Below the pieces are notes generated by a model. That model worked only from the letters and a program-made list of their open reading frames with translations. It ran no database searches and was not told the origin of the DNA. This document shows, piece by piece, positions 44,657 to 53,310 of a stretch of DNA of 64,000 nucleotides. Source of the stretch: Pseudaeromonas sp041441555 (GTDB lineage: Bacteria > Pseudomonadota > Gammaproteobacteria > Enterobacterales > Aeromonadaceae); assembly GCA_041441555.1 (NCBI GenBank), contig JASDSW010000082.1, forward strand, positions 70,494 through 134,493, in the 5' to 3' direction. The stretch's first letter is position 1; each line of letters begins with the position of its first letter. A program made the translations under genes and the position numbers.

Positions 44657-47254
44657 TTAGGCCGATACCTGCAGGATCACCTGTTCGGCTTTGGCGGTGT
44701 AGCTGGCGATCTGATTGAAGTTCAGATAGCGATAGACATCCGCCGCCAGGGTATCCAGCTCACGGGCATAGCTCTGGTACTCGGCTACCGTCGGGATACG
44801 TCCCAGAATGGCTGCGACAGCGGAGAGCTCGGCCGAGGCCAGGTAGACATTCGCTCCCTGCCCCAAGCGGTTCGGGAAGTTGCGAGTCGAGGTGGAGACC
44901 ACAGTCGCCTTATCGGCCACTCGAGCCTGGTTGCCCATGCACAGGGAGCAGCCCGGGATCTCGATGCGCGCACCGACCCGACCGAAGATGCCGTAATAGC
45001 CCTCTTCGATCAGCTGATCGCGATCCATCTTGGTTGGCGGAGCAATCCACAGACGGGTCGTCAGCTGTCCCTTGAAGCGATCCAGCAGCTTACCAGCCGC
45101 CCGGAAGTGACCGATGTTGGTCATGCAAGAGCCGATAAACACCTCATCGATGGTGTCACCCGCCACGCTGGAGAGCAGACGGGCGTCGTCCGGATCGTTG
45201 GGGGCACAAAGGATCGGCTCCTTGATGCTGTCCAGATCGATCTCGATCACCGCCGCATAGTCAGCATCGGCATCGGCGCTCATCAGCTCCGGCTTGGCCA
45301 GCCACGCCTCCATCGCCTGAATGCGGCGGCTGATGGTACGCGCATCGCCGTAGCCTTCGGCCAGCATCCACTTGAGCATGACAATGTTGGAGTTCAGATA
45401 CTCGGCGATCGGCGCCTCATCCAGCTTGATGGTGCAACCGGCGGCGGAGCGCTCGGCACTGGCATCCGCCAGCTCGAAGGCCTGTTCGACCTTGAGTTGT
45501 GGCAGCCCCTCGATCTCCAGAATCCGACCGGAGAATATGTTCTTCTTGCCAGCCTTCTCCACCGTCAAGAGTCCCATCTGGATGGCCTGATAGGGGATGG
45601 CATGCACCAGATCGCGCAATGTGATGCCCGGCTGCATGGTGCCCTTGAAGCGCACCAAAACCGACTCCGGCATATCCAGCGGCATCACGCCGGTGGCGGC
45701 GGCAAAGGCCACCAGACCGGAGCCTGCCGGGAAGGAGACACCGATGGGGAAACGGGTGTGGGAGTCACCACCGGTACCGACGGTATCCGGCAGCAGCATG
45801 CGGTTGAGCCAGCTGTGGATGACGCCATCGCCCGGACGCAGAGAGACACCACCGCGGTTCATGATGAAGTCCGGCAGCGTGTGGTGGGTTTGCACGTCGA
45901 TAGGCTTGGGATAGGCAGCGGTGTGGCAGAAGGACTGCATCACCAGATCAGCGGAGAAGCCCAGGCAGGCCAGATCCTTCAACTCATCGCGAGTCATGGG
46001 CCCTGTGGTGTCCTGAGAGCCGACAGTGGTCATCTTGGGTTCGCAGTAGGTACCTGGGCGGATACCCGCGACGCCACAGGCCTTACCGACCATCTTCTGG
46101 GCCAGGGTGTAACCCTTGCCGGTATCAGCCACCGGTTGCGGACGATTAAATACGGTAGAGAAAGGCAAGCCCAGGGCCTCACGCGCCTTGTCGGTCAGAC
46201 CGCGGCCGACGATCAGCGGGATACGGCCACCGGCACGCACCTCATCCAGCAGCACTTCGGTCTTGAGTTCAAAGGTGGCAATCACCTCGTCGCTACCATG
46301 ACGGGTCACCTTGCCGGCATAGACATGGATGTCGATGACATCGCCGGTGTTCATCTGGCTGACATCCAGCTCGATGGGCAGGGCGCCGGCATCTTCCATG
46401 GTGTTGAAGAAGATGGGGGCAATCTTGCCACCCAGCACGAAACCACCGGCGCGCTTGTTGGGCACGTTAGGAATATCGTCGCCCATGAACCAGAGCACCG
46501 AGTTGGTGGCCGACTTGCGAGAGGAGCCGGTACCGACCACATCCCCCACATAGACCAGCGGGAACCCCTTGGCCTTCAAGGCATCCAGGGTCTTGATGGG
46601 GCCAACTACCCCCTCCTGATCGGCATCGATGCCCGGGCGGCTGTTTTTGAGCATGGCTAGGGCGTGCAGCGGGATATCCGGCCGCGACCAGGCGTCTTGG
46701 GCTGGCGAGAGATCATCGGTGTTGGTTTCGCCGCTGACCTTAAAGACCGTCAGGGTGATCTTGTCGGCCAGCTTGGGGCGGGAGAGGAACCATTCGGCGT
46801 TGGCCCAGGATTCCATCACCTGCTTGGCAAAGGCGTTGCCCGCCTGCTGCTTGGTCTGCACATCATGAAAGGCATCAAACAACAGCAGGGTATGGGAGAG
46901 TGCCTTGGCGGCGATGGGCGCCAGCTTGGCATCCTCCAGCAGATCGATGAGCGGCTGGATGTTGTAACCACCCTGCATGGTGCCGAGCAGCTCGACAGCG
47001 CGCTCGGCACTGAGGATCGGGGAGTGTGCCTCACCCTTGGCGACGGCGGCCAGGAAACCCGCCTTCACATAAGCCGCTTCATCCACACCGGGCGGAATGC
47101 GGTTGGCCAACAGATCCAGCACCAGGGCCTCTTCGCCTGCCGGTGGGTTCTTCAGCAACTCGACCAAAGCAGCAACCTGCTCGGCATTCAGGGGCTTGGG
47201 TGCCACACCCAGGGCGGCACGTTCGGCCACATGTTGACGATAGCTATCTAGCAC
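44657..47254 (-). CDS. acnB: Aconitate hydratase B (and 2-methylisocitrate dehydratase)
   Basis: AcnB converts citrate to isocitrate with a [4Fe-4S] cluster and, as the apo form, binds mRNA. The 865-residue product has the E. coli length and starts MLDSYRQHVAERAALGVAPK. The AcnB layout is clear: a HEAT-like N-terminal domain (about 1-160), then the swivel domain early in the chain (about 170-370), with cluster cysteines in FIGSCMTNIG and GCSLCMGNQA near residues 710-775. The 673-codon frame on the opposite strand is a shadow. The upstream spacer (47255-47427) should hold its promoter. Confidence 0.98.
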   Translation of the reverse strand: MLDSYRQHVAERAALGVAPKPLNAEQVAALVELLKNPPAGEEALVLDLLANRIPPGVDEAAYVKAGFLAAVAKGEAHSPILSAERAVELLGTMQGGYNIQPLIDLLEDAKLAPIAAKALSHTLLLFDAFHDVQTKQQAGNAFAKQVMESWANAEWFLSRPKLADKITLTVFKVSGETNTDDLSPAQDAWSRPDIPLHALAMLKNSRPGIDADQEGVVGPIKTLDALKAKGFPLVYVGDVVGTGSSRKSATNSVLWFMGDDIPNVPNKRAGGFVLGGKIAPIFFNTMEDAGALPIELDVSQMNTGDVIDIHVYAGKVTRHGSDEVIATFELKTEVLLDEVRAGGRIPLIVGRGLTDKAREALGLPFSTVFNRPQPVADTGKGYTLAQKMVGKACGVAGIRPGTYCEPKMTTVGSQDTTGPMTRDELKDLACLGFSADLVMQSFCHTAAYPKPIDVQTHHTLPDFIMNRGGVSLRPGDGVIHSWLNRMLLPDTVGTGGDSHTRFPIGVSFPAGSGLVAFAAATGVMPLDMPESVLVRFKGTMQPGITLRDLVHAIPYQAIQMGLLTVEKAGKKNIFSGRILEIEGLPQLKVEQAFELADASAERSAAGCTIKLDEAPIAEYLNSNIVMLKWMLAEGYGDARTISRRIQAMEAWLAKPELMSADADADYAAVIEIDLDSIKEPILCAPNDPDDARLLSSVAGDTIDEVFIGSCMTNIGHFRAAGKLLDRFKGQLTTRLWIAPPTKMDRDQLIEEGYYGIFGRVGARIEIPGCSLCMGNQARVADKATVVSTSTRNFPNRLGQGANVYLASAELSAVAAILGRIPTVAEYQSYARELDTLAADVYRYLNFNQIASYTAKAEQVILQVSA

Positions 47255-47427
47255 GGTGGATTCCTCTTAACTGTTCAACTGGTCGCACGACGACCGGCGA
47301 TGCGGTCGAATGACGACGTTCATCCATGAAGCGGCCGCTCGGGGCCCGATAAAGTGGGTATAACTATATAGATTTCAAGATTTAAATAAAAACAGAACCG
47401 ACATTCAGCCCGATTGACACCGTTTCA

Positions 47428-49725
47428 CTACATACCGAAAGTATCGCCAAATAACAGATATGCAGAACTATCTCCGCTGCCCGCCTGGCCATACGCCAGA
47501 TAGACGGGTCCTAAAAAGGTGTCTGAACCGACATAGATACTGGCCGCATTCTGCATGTCCTGCCAATTGATGGCGGACTTATCCGCCCAGATGTTGCCGC
47601 GCTCCAGCGAAAAACCCAGATAGACGGGGGACTTGAAGGCACCAAAATTGTTATCCAGCAACCGGTAGCTATAGATCAGGGCGCCAAACAGCTTGTAGCG
47701 TCCACTCAACTGGTAGCGCTGATAGCCGGAGAGATTGAACAAGCCACCCAGATCCTGCAGGTACATGGGTTGCAGCTCGCTGACCGCCGAGCCCCCCCCC
47801 GAGAGACGCATATTCAGCGTATGACGCTCATACAAACGGATGGGTTGGATTAGATTGAGCTCGGAGACTAGGCCCCACTCCCGATCGGTGGTCAGATCAT
47901 CCCCCCCCTGGCTGTGGGCATAAGTCAGGCGGCCGGAGAGATAGTGGCCCTGTTCGGGAAAGGCGCGGCTATCCAGGCTGTCCAGATTGTACCCCAGATA
48001 GGGGCCCCAGGTGTAAACCGTGGTCTCAGAGGATCCCCCCTGCAGGTCCAGGAGCGAGCGAGCGGCCCGCATCCCCAGCGCCACTTGTTGCCAGGGTTGC
48101 GGATTCCAGCCCAGTTCGCTGTCAACTCCCCAGGAGCCCGACTCCATGTTGACGAAGTTGGACGACGAATCACTGCTGGACTCCTTGGCCAACAATGGCT
48201 GCGCCTGACTCAGATAGAGGGAGCGAGTCTCGTTGTCGTAGCCACCGCCCAGTTGCCAGTAGTAGCGCTGCTGGGCATCGAACGGCGTGTAGAACTCGCT
48301 GCGCAGATGCTTCCAGGTTCCCAGGCTGAACTCGTTGCGCAACTCGCCCCCCAGCCGGTTGAGATTGGTCAGGGTGTAGGCGGCGCCGTAGGAGTAGTTC
48401 GAGCGGGAGCTGAAGTCCTCCTCGATGGCGAAGGTGAAGTCGAGATAGTTCGGCCCCCACCCCTTCTCGTTCGCATTGACCACCAGCACGTTCTGCCCGA
48501 GCTCCTCGTCGATCTGGTAGGTCACCCGCTCGAAGGTGCCGAGTGCATTGATCCGCTCGATGCCCGCCTCCAGGTTCTCATTGGTCTGCACCTTGCCGGT
48601 CTCCACCTGCAGCATCCCCTTGATCACCTCATCGCTGAGCCGCGAATTGTTGTGGATGACGATCTTGTCGAGGTAATAGGCAGGCTGACCACTCAGCTGA
48701 GCGCGCCGATCCAGCTTGCCACGCAGATACTCCTCGTACTCTGCCGGGCTGACCGACAGGGCACGCAACTGCTCAGCCATGCCGCGGGCGGCCGACTCCC
48801 CGAGGCCGACAATCTCCGACATGCGCGAGAAGTCAGAGACCGAATAACCGGTGACCTCGGGGGTCAGCAGCAGATCCTGTTGCCGCAGCAACCCCAGTTG
48901 CCTCTCGGTGCCGGAGCGCGTCATGTAGGTGGTCAGCTGATCGACCAGGCCGAAGGCCGAGTTGAGTTCACTCTTGGGTTTGAGCTTGTCGGAGATATCG
49001 ACGGCAATGATGACATCCGCCCCCATCTTGATCGCGATATCGATGGGCAGGTTGTTGACAATGCCACCATCGGCCAGCAATTTTTGATCGATCTCGACCG
49101 GCTTCAGCGCCCCGGGGATCGACATCGACGCCTGCATCACCAGCGCCAGGTTGCCATGATCCAGCACCACCGGCTGTACGGTTTCCATGTCGGTGGCGAT
49201 GGCCCGATAAGGCAAGGGTAACTCGTTGAAACTGCGCTGAGCCGGCAGGTTGGAGGTCGCCTCCCGCAGCAGGGCCGCCATCCCCTGCCCCTGATACATC
49301 CCCTCAGGCAGCTTCACCTCGCCATCACTGACGCCGATATCGGTCTGCAACTGGAATTGGTCGGCCTGCATCTTCTTACGCAAGGATAGATCCTGGCGGG
49401 TGACCTTGTCCTTGTACCCCTTGTTCCAGTCCATCTGCAGCGTCTTATTGGTCACCTCATCGGCCGAATAACCCAGCGCGTACATGCCGGCGACGTAGGA
49501 CCCCATGCTGGTCCCCAGCACCATGTCGACCGGGATATGCATCTCCTCCAGCACCTTGAGTACCCCGAGGTGGGCAGCCCCCTTGGCCCCGCCGCCACTG
49601 AGGACCAGCGCGATCTTGGGTCTATGGGGTGCCGCGGCGGGCGCCGCCTGCAACGCGGGCGGACAGAAAACGGACACGCAAACGTATGCGATCCCAAAAG
49701 CGCCGAAGAGTCTTTGCATTGCCAT
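47428..49725 (-). CDS. Patatin-like phospholipase with BamA-type barrel (PlpD-type, type Vd)
   Basis: The 765-residue product has a signal peptide (about 1-28) and a patatin lipase domain (about 37-240). The lipase domain holds the oxyanion loop LSGGGAKGAAH, the nucleophile GTSMGSYVAG and the dyad Asp in LADGGIVNN. A POTRA-like domain follows (about 350-420, KIVIHNNSRLSDEVIKGMLQ). A C-terminal 16-stranded barrel of the BamA/surface antigen type (about 440-765) completes the chain. PlpD of Pseudomonas has this architecture and is a phospholipase A1 displayed or released at the surface. ATG 49723-49725 or 49717-49719 may be used. It is divergent from a chemoreceptor gene. Confidence 0.88.
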   Translation of the reverse strand: MAMQRLFGAFGIAYVCVSVFCPPALQAAPAAAPHRPKIALVLSGGGAKGAAHLGVLKVLEEMHIPVDMVLGTSMGSYVAGMYALGYSADEVTNKTLQMDWNKGYKDKVTRQDLSLRKKMQADQFQLQTDIGVSDGEVKLPEGMYQGQGMAALLREATSNLPAQRSFNELPLPYRAIATDMETVQPVVLDHGNLALVMQASMSIPGALKPVEIDQKLLADGGIVNNLPIDIAIKMGADVIIAVDISDKLKPKSELNSAFGLVDQLTTYMTRSGTERQLGLLRQQDLLLTPEVTGYSVSDFSRMSEIVGLGESAARGMAEQLRALSVSPAEYEEYLRGKLDRRAQLSGQPAYYLDKIVIHNNSRLSDEVIKGMLQVETGKVQTNENLEAGIERINALGTFERVTYQIDEELGQNVLVVNANEKGWGPNYLDFTFAIEEDFSSRSNYSYGAAYTLTNLNRLGGELRNEFSLGTWKHLRSEFYTPFDAQQRYYWQLGGGYDNETRSLYLSQAQPLLAKESSSDSSSNFVNMESGSWGVDSELGWNPQPWQQVALGMRAARSLLDLQGGSSETTVYTWGPYLGYNLDSLDSRAFPEQGHYLSGRLTYAHSQGGDDLTTDREWGLVSELNLIQPIRLYERHTLNMRLSGGGSAVSELQPMYLQDLGGLFNLSGYQRYQLSGRYKLFGALIYSYRLLDNNFGAFKSPVYLGFSLERGNIWADKSAINWQDMQNAASIYVGSDTFLGPVYLAYGQAGSGDSSAYLLFGDTFGM

Positions 49726-49776
49726 TTTACCGCCCGTTACACTCGCGATGAGCTCATCTAAGCCCTTGAGAAAACT

Positions 49777-51687
49777 ATGCTAACGAGATTGACCATCAAA
49801 CAGAAGATCCTGAGCGGAGTTTGTCTCTCCGTCCTGATTTCAGCCCTCGCCGTCGGCGGCATGAACCTGACGCTGCTGAGCGGCATCATGGAAAAGCAAC
49901 TGCTGGAGCAGGAGCTGCCCACCCAGTTGCAAAGCATCCGCAAGGATGTGGAAAAAGACCTCGACACCATGACCCATGCGGCGCGCCAACTGGCGAACGA
50001 TCCGCAGATCAGCCTCTGGTTCGAGGCGGGGCGACCGCAGGAACAAGAGCCCCTGATGCTGGAGAAGTTGCGGCGCCTGCGCCAGCAATATGAGCTGATG
50101 GATGCCTCGTTCGTCGATCGGCAAAGCGCCGCCTATTACAACCAGAACGGCTTCCTGCGCCTGCTGACGCCGCAGCAGGACGCCTGGTTCTACGCCTATA
50201 ACCAAAGTCCGGATGAGTACATGTTGAGTATCTTCCGCGAACCGACCGGTGAGGTGAAGCTGTTCGTCAACTTCAAACAGCTGGATGGCCAGGTCGCCTC
50301 GGGCCTCTCCAAGTCCCTGGACAGCATGATCGCCCAGCTGGCCAGCCAACGTCTGGAGCAGAGCGGTTTCGTCTTCATGGCCGATGGCAAGGGGATGATC
50401 AAGCTGCATCCGGAGACGGCGCTGATCGACCAGCAAACCCTGGCTCAGCGCTTTGGCCCGGCGGCCGAACCACTGCTGCACCAGCAGCCCTTCGCGCTCA
50501 GCCGCGCCTTGGTGAAGGGTGAGTCGATGATCATCGCCAGCAGCTATATCCCGGCCCTGAACTGGTACCTGATTGCCCAGGTGCCCGAGGCCGAGGTGTA
50601 CGCCCCCCTGCATCAGGCTCAGTTCTACACCCTGTGGCTGGTAGTCGGCACCCTGCTGATCATGGGGCTCGGCGCACTCTGGTTGGCAGGCAGCATCAGC
50701 CGACCGATCCAGCAACTGGCGGTACTGTTCGAAAATCTCGGCTCCGGTCATGGCGACCTGACCCACCGTCTGGATGCCAGCCGCAACGATGAGCTCGGAC
50801 GGGTCGCCCAGGGGTTCAACCGCTTCATCGGCAAGATCCACGGCTCGTTGCAACAGGTCGCGGAGAACTCCAGCCAGTTGGCTCTCACCGCCGGGGAGGT
50901 CGCCAGCAAGGCGGAGGACACCTACCACAACAGCCAGACGCAAAAAGACAGCACCATCCAGGTTGCCACCGCCATCAACGAGATGGGGGCCACCGTGGGG
51001 GAAATTGCCACCAATGCCGCCCACGCCGCCGATGTGACCAAGGAGGCCAATACGGAATCCGAAATGGGTCTTCAGGTCGTCGCGACAACGCGCCAGGCTG
51101 TCGCCTCTCTGGCCGATGAGATTGCCGAGGCAGGAACCGTCATCGGCACCCTGGCCGCACACACCCAGAGCATCGGTTCCATCCTCGAGGTGATCCGCAG
51201 CATCTCCGAACAGACCAACCTGTTGGCGCTGAATGCCGCCATCGAAGCGGCCCGTGCCGGTGAACAGGGGCATGGTTTTGCGGTGGTCGCCGATGAGGTG
51301 CGAACCCTGGCTCGCCGCTCCGCCGAGGCGACCGAAGAGATCCAGCAGACCATCAACCGCCAGCAGGGCGAATCGGATCGGGCGGTGACCGCCATGCAGA
51401 GCGGCCAGGAACGGGCCCATCAGGTGGTCAGTGAGGCTCATGCGGCCGAACAGGCCCTGGGCCGCATCGCCCGCCACATCGAGCAGCTCAACGACATGAA
51501 CATCCAGATCGCCACCGCCACCGAGGAGCAATCCAGCGTGGTCGGCGAGATCAACCGCAATGTCGATGAGATCAACAACCTGACGCTAGCCAGTGCCACC
51601 ATCGCCGAGGAGCTGACCAGTACCAGTCGGACCCTGCGCGAACTCTCGCACCAACTCGATAGCCTGCTCGGGCAGTTCCAGCTCTGA
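49777..51687 (+). CDS. Methyl-accepting chemotaxis protein, dCache type
   Basis: The 636-residue product has a membrane helix at about residues 10-32 and a periplasmic sensor of about 240 residues with the dCache-like FVFMADGKGMIKLHPE. A second helix lies near 285-307 and a HAMP domain near 305-360 (SISRPIQQLAVLFENLGSGH). The cytoplasmic coiled coil carries the kinase-control tip SEQTNLLALNAAIEAARAGE (about 474-493). Such receptors send ligand signals to CheA/CheW. The ligand is unknown and no CheR-tethering pentapeptide is seen. It is alone in its unit, ending in a 12-bp-stem terminator. Confidence 0.93.
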   Translation: MLTRLTIKQKILSGVCLSVLISALAVGGMNLTLLSGIMEKQLLEQELPTQLQSIRKDVEKDLDTMTHAARQLANDPQISLWFEAGRPQEQEPLMLEKLRRLRQQYELMDASFVDRQSAAYYNQNGFLRLLTPQQDAWFYAYNQSPDEYMLSIFREPTGEVKLFVNFKQLDGQVASGLSKSLDSMIAQLASQRLEQSGFVFMADGKGMIKLHPETALIDQQTLAQRFGPAAEPLLHQQPFALSRALVKGESMIIASSYIPALNWYLIAQVPEAEVYAPLHQAQFYTLWLVVGTLLIMGLGALWLAGSISRPIQQLAVLFENLGSGHGDLTHRLDASRNDELGRVAQGFNRFIGKIHGSLQQVAENSSQLALTAGEVASKAEDTYHNSQTQKDSTIQVATAINEMGATVGEIATNAAHAADVTKEANTESEMGLQVVATTRQAVASLADEIAEAGTVIGTLAAHTQSIGSILEVIRSISEQTNLLALNAAIEAARAGEQGHGFAVVADEVRTLARRSAEATEEIQQTINRQQGESDRAVTAMQSGQERAHQVVSEAHAAEQALGRIARHIEQLNDMNIQIATATEEQSSVVGEINRNVDEINNLTLASATIAEELTSTSRTLRELSHQLDSLLGQFQL

Positions 51688-51710
51688 TCCCGGCGCGGAA
51701 CGATGAAAAC

Positions 51711-51738
51711 AAGAAGGCGACCCCAGGGTCGCCTTCTT
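51711..51738. terminator. Bidirectional terminator between the chemoreceptor gene and lpd
   Basis: A 12-bp perfect stem (aagaaggcgacc / ggtcgccttctt) with a four-base loop lies between the convergent genes. The T-runs are short but present. Confidence 0.8.
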
Positions 51739-51766
51739 AATTAGTGCCATGCTCCTCAACCGGACC

Positions 51767-53194
51767 TCAGCGTTTTTTGGCCTTGGCGTTCGGCAGATCG
51801 GTGATGGAGCCTTCGAACACCTCGGCGGCCAGACCCACCGACTCATGCAGCGTCGGGTGGGCGTGGATGGTCAACGCAATGTCTTCGGCATCGGCGCCCA
51901 TCTCGATGGCCAGGCCGATTTCACCCAGCAGCTCGCCGCCGTTGGTGCCGACGATGGCCCCCCCGATGACGCGACCGGTCCCCTTGTCGAAGATCAGCTT
52001 GGTCATACCGTCGGCACAATCGGAGGCAATCGCCCGGCCGGAAGCCGCCCACGGGAACACGGAGCACTCGTAGTTGATGCCCTGCTGCTTGGCCTCCTTC
52101 TCGGTCAGACCCACCCAGGCAATTTCCGGCTCGGTGTAGGCGATGGAGGGGATCACCTTCGGGTCGAAGTAGTGCTTCTTGCCAGCGATGACTTCCGCCG
52201 CCACGTGGCCTTCATGCACCCCCTTGTGCGCCAGCATCGGCTGACCGACGATGTCGCCGATGGCGAAGATGTGCGGCACATTGGTACGCAGTTGCTTGTC
52301 CACCTCGATGAAGCCGCGCTCGGTGACGGCCACGCCAGCCTGCTCGGCATCCAGCATCTTGCCGTTCGGCACCCGGCCCACCGCCACCAGCACGCTGTCG
52401 TAGCGCACCGGCTCGGCGGGGGCATGCTTGCCCTCGAAGGAGACGTACAGACCATCGGCCTTGGCTTCCACCGCCGTCACCTTGGTCTCCAGCATCAGAT
52501 TGAACTTGCCTTCCACCCGCTTGGTATAGACCTTGACCACGTCCTTGTCGGCCGCCGGCACCAGTTGATCGGCAAACTCGACCACATCGATCTCGGCGCC
52601 CAGCGCCGAATAGACGGTGCCCATCTCCAGACCGATGATGCCGCCACCCAGCACCAGCAGCTTGCCCGGTACCGTCTTGAGCTCCAGCGCATCGGTCGAA
52701 TCCCAAACCCGCGGGTCATCATGGGGAATAAACGGCAATTTCACCGGGCGGGAGCCCGCGGCGATGATGGCGTTGTCGAAGTTGACCACCGTCTTGCTGC
52801 CATCGGCCGCCGTGACTTCCAGGCTGTGGGACGCGGTGAACTTGGCCACGCCGTTGACCACCTGCACCTTGCGCTGCTTGGCCATGCCCGCCAGGCCACC
52901 GGTCAGCTTGCCAACCACCTTCTCTTTCCACAGACGGATCTTGTCGATATCGGTATGGGGCTCCCCGAAGACGATGCCGTGGGCGGCCAGCGCCTTGGCC
53001 TCTTCGATCACCTTGGCAACGTGCAGCAGCGCCTTGGAGGGGATACAACCCACATTCAGACAGACACCACCCAGGGTGCTGTAGCGTTCGATCAGTACGG
53101 TATCGAGCCCGAGATCGGCACAACGAAACGCCGCCGAATAACCGGCAGGACCCGCACCAACGACCACCACCTGAGTCTTAATTTGATTGCTCAT
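51767..53194 (-). CDS. lpd: Dihydrolipoamide dehydrogenase (E3)
   Basis: E3 reoxidises dihydrolipoamide for the pyruvate and 2-oxoglutarate dehydrogenases and the glycine cleavage system, passing electrons to NAD via FAD. From ATG 53192-53194 the product has 475 residues (E. coli 474), starting MSNQIKTQVVVVGAGPAGYS. The redox disulfide is GGVCLNVGCIPSKALLH (about 41-57), and the catalytic histidine is in HAHPTLHESVG (about residue 445). It follows aceF after a 116-bp spacer with a strong palindrome, so it may be partly uncoupled from aceEF. This is useful because it is shared with other complexes. Confidence 0.98.
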   Translation of the reverse strand: MSNQIKTQVVVVGAGPAGYSAAFRCADLGLDTVLIERYSTLGGVCLNVGCIPSKALLHVAKVIEEAKALAAHGIVFGEPHTDIDKIRLWKEKVVGKLTGGLAGMAKQRKVQVVNGVAKFTASHSLEVTAADGSKTVVNFDNAIIAAGSRPVKLPFIPHDDPRVWDSTDALELKTVPGKLLVLGGGIIGLEMGTVYSALGAEIDVVEFADQLVPAADKDVVKVYTKRVEGKFNLMLETKVTAVEAKADGLYVSFEGKHAPAEPVRYDSVLVAVGRVPNGKMLDAEQAGVAVTERGFIEVDKQLRTNVPHIFAIGDIVGQPMLAHKGVHEGHVAAEVIAGKKHYFDPKVIPSIAYTEPEIAWVGLTEKEAKQQGINYECSVFPWAASGRAIASDCADGMTKLIFDKGTGRVIGGAIVGTNGGELLGEIGLAIEMGADAEDIALTIHAHPTLHESVGLAAEVFEGSITDLPNAKAKKR

Positions 53195-53281
53195 CATGAC
53201 CTCTTGTTCTTCCCAGTTGCCGCCCGGCTCCGCGCCTCTGGCGGCAAGCATACAGTCAATGTGCATCGGATCTGAAGCAAA

Positions 53282-53303
53282 CGGGTAGGCAGCTGCCTAC
53301 CCG
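53282..53303 (-). terminator. Perfect 22-bp palindrome between aceF and lpd
   Basis: cgggtaggcag immediately followed by ctgcctacccg forms an uninterrupted 22-bp palindrome just after the aceF stop. On the minus strand it is followed by tttgctt. It may be a partial terminator or an mRNA-processing hairpin that sets the level of lpd relative to aceEF. Its perfect dyad symmetry would also suit a protein-binding site. Confidence 0.6.
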
Positions 53304-53310
53304 CTCACAT

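Noticed and set aside
44639..46660. 673-codon open frame on the plus strand opposite acnB
   Set aside because: Its composition (His/Gln/Leu-rich, no domains) is what the reverse of a GC-rich coding frame gives, and acnB on the other strand is full length and conserved.
49840..51531. 563-codon open frame opposite the chemoreceptor gene
   Set aside because: Shadow frame; the receptor on the plus strand has all expected domains.
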